From Atherix ibis (Eukaryota; Arthropoda; Insecta; Diptera; Athericidae), in the NCBI GenBank assembly GCA_958298945.1, contig OY282606.1, forward strand, positions 29,051,740-29,115,739: 64,000 bases of DNA. Direction: 5' to 3'. The notes below the pieces were generated by a model that did no database searches, was not told the DNA's origin, and saw nothing but the letters and a program-made list of their open reading frames with translations. Within the stretch, counting starts at the first letter, position 1; the number at the start of each line of letters is the position of its first letter. The translations under genes and the position numbers were made by a program. Positions 9,878 to 21,200 of the stretch are shown here, piece after piece.

Positions 9878-12248
9878 TATAAAAATATGTAAACATGTTT
9901 TTGATTGCCTTCATAACGTAAAACACAAATTGCATTTATTCTCGAAACTATAGTAGATTATAAATTTTTAGTTTTTGTTTGGTAGGATTCTTCTTTAAAC
10001 TTGAATTCCCTATTTTAATATTAGTAAAAAAATTAACATATGTGTAAGTAAAAAATAAACTGTACATACACATATATTTTTGTTTATTATATTTCAATAT
10101 TTTTTTACTTACCAAAACCGATTGTTTATTAAATTACAATTTTGTAAGATTATTACTTCCTGCATATTGATTATTTTATGAAAAATATTAAAAACAAATT
10201 AAATAAAAATGTCAATTTATTTTTGTTTTAGGTAAATTTAATCCAAACACAAAATTGAATTTCATTATAGGTTTTAGTTTCAACATGAAACTTTTACCAA
10301 GTTTAAATCATTTGTAATCTAGTAAAAATTATCTTCAGTTTCATCATAATTTCTTAGTTTTCACTCAACTGGTCTTTAAAAGCTTATAAATTAATATCAG
10401 AAATTCATTAATTGAGTTAAAATATTATTAGTTTCCAACCTAATATCTACTTTTGAGCTTATATCACTCGAATAAATCAGATTTTATTTTTTTCATTAGT
10501 TTACTCTTTATTTATTTCCAAATAAAATTGATTTCTTTAAGTATTTGTATGACAATAAGATCAATTTCATTAATTTTGTTTTAAATTTCTATTATAATTG
10601 AATATATAATTTATTATCGTTATTATTAAATTGAATATTATCCATTACGAGATTAAATCAAAATTCTATTCTTTTAATTTCTTTCAATTTATTTTGCCTT
10701 TTTTATTTTTTATTTAAGGTTGATTTAATCAAATATTATAGGAGTAAAAGAAGAAAAAATTCTTCATATTATATAAACATTTCAATAAAATTACTATTGT
10801 TACAAGTTTTATTATAATTATAAAGTTATGTTTTTATTTATTTAAAAGTCATTTATTTCATACTTAATTTTTCGTCTATAATAATGTTTAATCGAATTAA
10901 AATTTGATATTTTTCATCCAATAATTTCTTGTCTTCTTTTCTATTTCTTAATTTTTTTTTATCATATGAAATAATTTAATACTATATAGAGTAAATATTA
11001 ATCATTATTTAAATATTTAATTAATTTCATTTCTAAGGATTCATATAAGACTGGGAAAAAAAACTAAACAAAATTTGTGAATATATTTAGAATGGAAAAC
11101 GCAGCTTGGCTGGATGTACTAGTAAAATATAGTATCACAGTATTTTCTTATATTGTATATTGTATTGTTTTTATTATTTTTTTGTTGTTGGTATTTTATC
11201 TTTAAATGAATAATCGACAAGTACCAGCCTAAAAATGTCAATACATCATTCATAAAATTAAGAATTCTATCCAAAAAATGTCTCAAATATATTTAATCTT
11301 TCTTTTAATCATTCATTTTTTGTTTAAAAAATTTTTGTTTTTATTTTTTAAATTCCTTTTAAAAATTCTTTTTAAATTTTTGCAAAAAAATTTTAATTTT
11401 TTTTTTGTCATAATTTTAAATGTCGATTTCTTTGTACTTCTTTGGGTTTTATTATTAGTATTTTAACTATGATAAGAAAAGGCCTTTATTGAGAAGTCAC
11501 TTTATTTCCGATATTTATGGCCGATTAAAAGTTTTCGTATATAACATATTCACTATTATTATAATATTATTAGTATTATTTGTTTGATTTGTTTTAATTC
11601 ATAACTAAGGAAATAAATGAAATGTTCCGATTTTATAAATTTTCCATAGATAACGCGAATCGCATCGTAAATTGTAATATTTCCAATTGAAAATTAATAC
11701 ATACACATAAGTATGTAGAAAAAAATCACGGTTTTTTTTTTATTTTTTAAAATGCATTGTTATGCATTAATTTTGTAAAAAAAATTTCAGAATTATTTGT
11801 CATATTCGATTGAATTCATAATTTAAAAGATTCTATAAAGATTTATAAATTACCTATATGTATATGAAAAAAAACAATTAGTATTTAAATTATAATTTTA
11901 GTAAAAATTAATTCGAAAATGCCATAACACTTTCTTACTTAGTTCCAGCACAATAGCTACATTCTATTCTAAAAATATTCGACAGCCGATATATAAAGAA
12001 TTATAATTAATAATATTTCTATTATAATAATAGTCATCACTATTGATAAAATTGATTATTATTAAATTGTTGATACTATATAGCATTATTTTGGTATGCA
12101 GCACTATTAATACCAATAAAAATTTGGTAATATTATATTGAATTTTAATGATATCGTTTAATAAGTTGATATTATCGGTTTTATTTAATTTGTATTTAAG
12201 GTATTCATTAATATATTGAAAATCAACTACATTTTGGAGGCCAACTAG
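9878..12248. other. AT-rich DNA downstream of Adar, possible 3' UTR
   Basis: More than 2 kb of very AT-rich sequence with homopolymer runs and no open frame that resembles a protein. It lies 3' of the Adar stop codon (12249-12251) on the transcribed strand, so part may be 3' UTR. Several AATAAA-type hexamers occur on the minus strand; none can be chosen with confidence. Confidence 0.35.
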
Positions 12249-15200
12249 TCATTCAGGAAGTCCAAATTCATCTTGTTCGATTGGTTTCTTTAACCAATTA
12301 CCAAGATCCTCACGTCGAAACGCATCAAAAAGTTCATGCTTTGCAATCTGCAAATAATATATACCAAGCCTAATTAGTTATTATTTTTATAGTGTTGTTT
12401 TATAATAAATACAATCGATCCAAATAGAAAAGAAATGTTTCATAAGGGATATTTTATTTAAATAACATTAATACTTTGAAATTATTTGATTTTATAGCCT
12501 TTTTATTGAATTTGATAATTTGTGATGTAAAAATTAACAAATTTTGCACCGACGTGGATAATAATAGTAGCGTTCTCAAGATTAAGGTATATATATTTTC
12601 TGCAGGCACGTTATAATAATAATAAAATTCTCTTATCAGTATTTAAAAAATAATTTCCGATTTCATGTCCTTAATTCTTTTGCTTGGACATATTTAAGAC
12701 TTTTGTATTAACTTTGTATAATTTGATTGTTTAAATTATAAAATTAAAAAAAAAAAAATATACTGAAAAAAGCCAAAAAAAAAATTATCTATATTTATTT
12801 TTTGTTGATAGTATAGATAATGTATAATTTTTCCGTATAGATGGATAGGAATTTTGATCTCTCGTCGTAAATATGATTTCCTTGTTTGTTCAACTCATTA
12901 CATTCGGATGAATTATATATTCTACATCAAATTATTGCTGGCCATTAAATATATTTTCTTCTTTTCGAATAATTGATAACATACCTGTACTATAATTACT
13001 ACATAAAATGTTGGTACATATTCTCATCCATTTTAAATTATTTCTGCAATGTACATTCGACAAGACATCAATAAATACTGTAAAAACAAAACGAACAGTT
13101 GTAAAATCATTTGACAAAACTGAGAATGTCTCTAGCTCTCGACAGTTTTATAAATTTGATTCGATATTTTCCCCATAAGTTAACAAAAATCTTTTTCCTT
13201 CTTATTTGATGCATAATTATTGATGAATAATTAAACGGCAAATGTATACATAATTATTATTCCAAATATTTTTCAATCAACATTGTTACTGGAGAGCGAA
13301 CTGCTTTTTGCAGGAGACCATCGGTGTTTTTTTCACACCGGTATTTGTATTCGTATTATAATATCTCATATTAATATTATTGTTATTATTATTAAAGCAA
13401 AATAAAAAATAAAAAACTATTATAAAAACAACAAAAACAATTGTTTCCTTTACATTAGTTTGGAAAAAAAGAAATCCATTATATGAACCGTTGTTTTATA
13501 ATTTTTTACCTATCTCTATTGAAATATGCATTTTTAAAAACAAAATATGGCAACACTTTGGGCCAGTACAGGTTCGTTCTGTTATGTTGAAGTGTCAAAC
13601 TGTCAGTCAAGTTAGAACATTCAAGCAAACAACGTAAAAATAAAACCGCTCCATAAAAGCGAGCATTATTTTAGTCATAAATCGTTTTTTTTTTCAATTT
13701 GTCTACATTATTTACTGCGTACATATTGGAAGCCCTGATCTCTTTTGGCGAAAAACTCGACTAAACTATTTTTACAATCTTCTCTTGACTGAGAAAAGTT
13801 TTGCAATGATAAAAATAATATGGTAATTGCTTGGTGCCAAGTCCGGACTATAAAACTTCCCAACCAAGATCCCGAAACTTTCTGGCGAGTTACTGTAGAC
13901 GTGTGTGGCCTGGCGTTGTCTTGATGGAACACAACACCTCTTAAAACTGTTTCGTCGATCTTTAGCTCCTGGCCTACGACTACATACATATAGGTCTACT
14001 TCGATAATTAACATGTTTTTATCGGCATTTTTGACGATGGGCCTACCTTTACCCGGGGTGTCTCTTTAACATCGAAAATACGGGAATCGACGAAACGAAA
14101 ATTGCGCGCCATTGGCTTTGACAGTATCGGATAAACACCATTCACAACTAAATCGACAATCAAAATAAACTGTAAAAGAATTTTTTTTTTAGTATGGAAT
14201 ATCACTTTGCCAACGAGCACAAGTCTGAACTTGTTTGAGCAATACTAGCGAAACATAATAGATTTCTTTTTTCCCAGTCATCCATCTAACGAAAAATAAT
14301 GGATATCTTTTTTCCCAAACTAATATGTGCAATATATTACCTGATAATCTTTAATACTGCTTTTGGCTTCACTATAAATAGCACTTATATTCCGAATATT
14401 AATTCCAGGCAATGCTTTCATTAAACGCATATACTTTACGAAAAATGCCTGCTTTGTAATTCGAGAAATTTGATTATTGACTGTTTTGCCAGTTAGTGAA
14501 TTGACCACTTCGATTTCTTTATCACCAATTGTCCAATTTATACCAAAATTTGGTGCTTTTGCTTGATTTCGTGGCTCAGCCGACGTAACTAATGCAAGTC
14601 TCGGCTTATTTAAGTGATATGGTGGAGGGAGCCCCTGTATTGATTTCTCAATACGGCCACATACAGCACGATACATATGTTCTGGATGCAATAAACTACC
14701 CAGAACAATTGAATGTAAGTATATTGGTTCAACAATCGCAGACAGTAATGATCCCTGAATGCCTACAATATTCCATCGAGCAATTTTATCCGAACATGAC
14801 ATTGTAAGCAGTCGTTGACCCTGTAAAATATAAATACCATTAATATTTTTATTATATTTGAAAATAAATAAAACAAACAAAGTATAATATAATAAAACAC
14901 TACATAAAGAAATGTTGATGCATATTCTGTGAAATGTAAAAATATTTCTAGTGGAGAATGTTTTTTAACCCAAAATATACAATGAAAGAAAATTTTGGTT
15001 AGATTATTTATTTAAGAAATAAAATTAGTTATAATATTACCAGGTGTATAAACTTAAATCTGCTGTTTTTTAGTCAAAAAGAAATAAAAAGCAAAACAAA
15101 ATTCATTCAACAAATTTATTCAAAGTACTACACATTTTTCCCATCTCTCGGGCAATTTGTGGATACCACGCCAAAAAAATCGGACGGTTTCGTAAGAATC

Positions 15201-18200
15201 GAAGTGCTGCTCAGCGAGCCCGTGGCCCCTCGACGGAAACAGGTGGTAGTCGGAAGGGGCCAGGTCTGATGTATAAGCGGGGTGGGGTAGCACCTTCCAG
15301 TTGAGTGTCTCCAAGTAGTTTCGGACCATTTTTGACGTGTGCGATGGTGCGTTGTCGTGGAGGAAAATCAGCTTGTCATGTCTTTGTTGATAATCCGTCC
15401 TTTTTTCATGCAGAGCACGGTGCAATTTGATAAGTTGTTGGTGGTAGAGGTGGGCATTGACAATTTCACCAGGCTTCAACAAATCATATTAGACGATATG
15501 ATCTCGACAGTTTTCTCCCACCAAACGCACAGCATCGTCTTCCGTCTGAAGCGATTTGGTCTTGGGGAAGATGTTGATGGTTGGCCGGGATCAACTCACG
15601 ATTTCTTGTGTTTAGAATTCTAAAAATATATCCACAAAGTATGGCGTGCCCATGGTAGCTTAATACGCACACTCACGCCATCTATGACCAAACAGTGGAT
15701 TTAAGCTTATATACCTGGTATGCAATCGTGTTTCGAAGAAAAATGATTGCGTTCTACGTTATTTTATAAATTCGATTTTCAGAGATTTTTTGTGTATAAA
15801 TAACAATACGTACTTGTAAAACTCCATCCCAGGTCTGAATACCGTCACTACTTTTAACTGGAATAGTTCCTTCTCCAGACTCAATTTTTGTTCTTAGCTG
15901 ACCACGAGCTTTTCTGAATTAGTTAATAAGCCAAATAAAAAAAAACACGCTAGTTATAATATAAGTAAAATTATTAGAGAAAGTGAGTGTACCTATTTGG
16001 ATGTTTATCCACTCCGGAATCATTTTCATGTGGACTGAAAATTCGAGCATCACCACATGGTGCTGTATTAATGTACAAATGAAAATGTACACCATCTTTT
16101 AATTTGTAAGGATATTGCACGCTTTGCGAACTTCTCTCAAAGATCGATTGGCTTTGAGTGACTACAATATATAAATTATTTACACATATTTAAACTTGAT
16201 AAAAAAAATTCAATTACTTGGATTTAAATGCATTTCCAGTTGAGCATATAAAAATTTAACTAGGCATCGGCGTGACACAATTTCAGCATGTGAATCATTC
16301 AAAACTGCCCCATGAACACTCATATGTTCACCATTCACACACTTTGTCCCTGTTGATACTGATATGACCTTATTATTATGAAATAGTTTCGATTATATAA
16401 AAGAATTTTCCAATATATATTTGTCAAATATACTTTAGGTTCGTTGAAATTCATATTTTCAGTCATGACGATTCCAGCTAAAACTTTACGACGAGAATAC
16501 GATTCTTGACCCTTGATAACTTGCATGAATTTCTCCAATACCATACGTCCAATTGTGTCCGCATGAATTTGCGGCAATTCTATTGAAGATGTCTTCTCGT
16601 CTATTGGAGTGGTAACATTTTTTTGAGGATTCATCATTGGACTGTACGAAATGTTACATAGCGATGCCAAAGCTGCTTTTGCCGCAGCAGTTTTAGCTAA
16701 TTTTTTCGACGGACCTATAATTTAGAGAATTTTTGCATAATTTTTTTTTGGGCCTCATTTTAAATAATTTACAAAAGGATACCAATGTTTTTTATATAAA
16801 ATTATGATAATAAAAGATATTCCTAAATTTTCAATATTAAATAATACAGAACAGTGAATTGCTGTAGTGGGGGGAACTACAATATGTAAAAAAAAAATTT
16901 ATAGAAATGTTTCAAAAACTATTCAAATCTAGAGATAATTACAAATGTTTTCTTATTTTAAATATTTTTTTTTAAAACTTACCGGTTCCTTCAAATTTGC
17001 AATTATTCACTTGAACAGTCATTTTGAAACGGCAATTTTGTACACCATCAACAACGGAGCAATCAAAATGCACATCATTGAACAGTTCATACAGAAGCAT
17101 TACTGGTCCTTTGTCTGGTACCTTTTTTTGTCCCTCCGCTGTTACCGCATTTCTAGTTACCTCTTTGAATTAGTTTTGAATAATATCCATTATTTAATGG
17201 TCTAATTTTTAAAAATTTTCATTTTATGGAAAAGTTTAATTCTCTAAGAAGATTATTAAGCAATTATGATTGTATATATTTAAATTAAGGATTAAAAATA
17301 GGACTATTGAAGAAACACGTGAAATTGCATTAAAAAATTATGTACAAAATATATATTGTTGAAAGATATCTTATCATTTGAATTCTATTTTTTTTAACAC
17401 ACACTTATATGAGATTCGAAAAAAAAGCATCCATAAAAGTCATTTTTTTCTTCTTTTTTTCACAATTAATAATATATTCATATAAATTGTTATTGGATAA
17501 TTTTTTTTCAGCAACTTATTATTAACTTATAATGTTGCATAGCAGAACTTCATCAAATTAGAACGATTGCTATTTAATAGGCCAACTCTACTTATTAGAT
17601 CCTCAAGGAAGGATTATGAATTTACTAAAACAAAATTGTACATTCTTGCAAAGAGACAAAATGTAATATTGAGGAACTACTATGTAAAAATAAAATATCC
17701 AATTTATAATTAATTATAAAACAATAGATATGTTTAATAGTAGTTGCTGAATGGTATGTGAATGTAATTAAATTGTGTGCTATAGGAAAATATAGTCCAA
17801 TCTAAATTAATTTTCACCTCAATATATACTTTGAATTGCATATAATAACAGAAATATTTGAAAATGTGTATTTAAAAAAAAATGCACTATATTTACTATA
17901 CTATGAGTACGAGTATACATTTTTCTATAAATAAAAAACTCTGTTTAAAAAAAAAACAATCAATTTTGAGGGGTTATTAAAAAAAATCATGGTAAAAAAT
18001 AAATAATAAATACGATAAATATTTTTAACCAATTTTGTAGCATTTTCAATTACAAACAAGAACAATAATAAGTGAATAAAAAAATAATTATAAAAGTAAA
18101 AGTTTCATATTATAAATAAATAAAAAATAAAACTAAAATATAAATACAAAGAAAAAAATACTTGAATAACCTTTAAAAATTTAAATTAACTGGTAATCGA

Positions 18201-21200
18201 AATATTAAGCGCGGCTTTTACACAGACAAATTCTGCTGAAATTTATATTTACTGGCTGTTGATTTGAAAACGTGTAGCAAATCTATTGCCAGGTAGTGTT
18301 GATTTCTGGTCCACCAAGGAAGAAGGTATTATTTTCTTGCTACGAGGAAATTGAAAAAAATACAATTTTTTTTTATATATACATATTTTTTATAATAGTT
18401 TATAATTTCATTTTGATGTGTTTGGCTAAACAATCAATTCTTATTGCATATTTATTTAAACATGCATCCACAGCCAATGAGTTATAATTCTTTTTATTGT
18501 ATTACCAACTTCAAAATTTTACTCTTTAACTATGTCTTTTTGTGGATTTCTTTCCTATAGATTTTCACAATAATAAATATTGACAGTAATTTGGGTTTTT
18601 TCTCCATTTACATGCTAATATGTTATTAGCATCCACTTCTTTTTAAATAATTATACGAGAAGCTATACATAGATGTAAAAAATGTATGAACATTAATTTG
18701 CTATTACAAATGTTGTTTGAATTTTTTTGGTGAATAATTTGAATAAAATAAATTTTATTAAAAGGAACTGGCATTTCTATTAGTAGTAGTAGAAATTGTA
18801 AAATATAAAATGTTTTTTATTATTATGATTTGATTTGATTTTATTTAAAATAAAGTTATTAATATTGCATTAAAAAAAACCACTACATCAAATACCTGAT
18901 AAATTTTATATTACAAGAAATGAAATTTTAAATATATTTATTTTCATTTACTGTTGTTAGTTTGATGGGTAAAAATTTCTTTACTATAATAATACCTATT
19001 TCAACAGAATGTTTCGGTGTAAAATCCCGGAAATATTTCTTACATTTATTTAGAGTGTTTGCAAATAATGATTTTTTTATGGGAATTGTGTGCAAATTTT
19101 TGGTATATTTTCAATTTTTTTATAAATTCATATGGAAGTAAATTTCTGATTCTATTTACCAGGGATATAAGCTTAAATCCGCTATTTGGTAATAGATGGC
19201 GTGTGTGAAGGTAATAAGCTACCATGGGCACGCCATACTTTTTTTATATGAGTTTGACATCTGTCAACATTAAACAGTGCACATTGTCAGCAATTTCGTA
19301 CAACAACATACATTTTTCCTTTGGTAATCATGTCTAGTTTTGTGCCAGAAAGAGAGCATATGAGGGAAGCTCTGCTTTTCTGTTTCAATTTGAAAAAATT
19401 GGCTGCCGAATCGCATCGAATGCTTATGGAGGGTTATGTTGACAGTACTTTATCGGAAACAACGTGCCGAGATTGGTTTCGTCGCAGGCTCTTTCGGACG
19501 AAGACGATACCCAATCGCAAAAAATGCTCACGGAGCAATTGGATGTTACTCAACCAGCCATTTCCATGCGTCTGCGTGCTATGGAGAAGATTGAAAAGAT
19601 CAGAAAATGGGTGCTGCATGAATTGAACGATAGGCAGATGAAGGGACGCAAAATACATGCGAAATATTGCTCGCCAGACAAAAAAGAAAGTCGTTCCTGC
19701 ATCGGATTGTGACAGACAATGAAAAGTGGATATATTTCGAGAATCCTAAACGAAAGCTTTGCTTTTCTGTTTCAATTTGAAAAAATTGGCTGCCGAGTCG
19801 CATCGAATGCTTATGGAAGGTTATGGTGACAGTGCTTTATCGGAAACAACGTGCCGAGATTGGTTTCGTCGGTTCAAAGACGGCAATTTTGACTTGTGGG
19901 ACAAGAAGTGTGAAAATCGACCTAGGAAGGTTGAGGATCATCAATTGCAGGCTCTTTTGAACGAAGACGATACCCAATCGCAAAAAATGCTCGCGGAGCA
20001 ATTGGATGTTACTCAACCAGCCATTTTCATGCGTCTGCGTGCTATGGAGAAGATTGAAAAGATCAGAAAATGTGTGCCGCATGAATTGAACGATAGGTAG
20101 ATGGAGCGACGCCAAAACACATTCGAAATCTTGCCCGCCAGACAAACAAGAAAGTCGTTCCTGCATCGGATTGACAGGCGATGAAAAGTGGATATATTTC
20201 GAGGATCCTAAACGCAAGAAATCATGGGTTGATCCCGGCCAACCATCAACATCTTCCCCAAGACGAAATCGCTTCGGACGGAACACGATGCTGTGCGTTT
20301 GGTGGGATCAGCAGGGTATCGTCTACTATGAGATGTTGAAACCTGGTGAAACTGTCAATGCCCACCTCTACCACCAACAACTGATCAAATTGCACCGTGC
20401 TCTGCTTGAAAAAAGGACGGATTATCAACAGACATGATAAGCTGATTTTCCTCCACGACAACGCACAATCGCACATGTTAAAAATGGTCCGAAACTACTT
20501 GGAGACACTCAACTGGGAGGTGCTACCCCACCCCGCTTATACATCAGACCTGGCCCCTTCCGACTACCACCTGTTTTCGTCGATGGGCCATGCGCTCGCT
20601 GAGCAGCACTTCGATTCTTACGAAGACGTCCGAAAATGGCTTAATGTGTAGCTAGCAAGGGCAAGTACTTTGAATAAATTTGTTTTTTCTTTCTATGAAA
20701 AAAACATGTGTTTTTTTGACTTAAAAATAGCGGATTTAAGCTTATACACCTGGTATAATTTTTAATAGTATTTTTAGAATGTTAGTAATTAATCCTGAAC
20801 TTATATAAATGTTCAAAATGGAATTATGTCTTTTACTTTATATAATATATTAGAAAATTCTTATTATTTTCAATTAATTAGACAAAGAATATCATCCAAA
20901 GTTAGATGTCTACAATAAATTCAATCAAGGAGAAACGAAATTAAAAAACAAACACACTCTCTCATAATATATTTGCAAACATTCTAAACCTTTCGAATAA
21001 ACCCAAAGATAGCTTGGACAAAAATATCTTTTCATATTTATATAAATTTACGTAAACGGAAATTCAGCAACAAGGAAAAAACCAATTATTCTATCGTTAT
21101 CATATCATTTTCTTTTGTTTTTTTCTAAATACATATCTAATAACGATAGATAGATTTATTTAAGTTGAAATATATATATATATATATAGTATATATATAT

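Noticed and set aside
11278..11466. Open frame rich in Phe and Leu that looks like a membrane segment
   Set aside because: Made of long T and A runs; the hydrophobic look is a by-product of composition.
14592..14807. Plus-strand open frame opposite the ADAR deaminase exon
   Set aside because: Shadow of the Adar exon 14341-14820 in the other strand.
17153..17163. Alternative acceptors for Adar exon 4 (after CAAAG or CAAAGAG)
   Set aside because: Both put a stop codon in frame after the preceding exon; only the acceptor at 17152/17153 keeps the frame.
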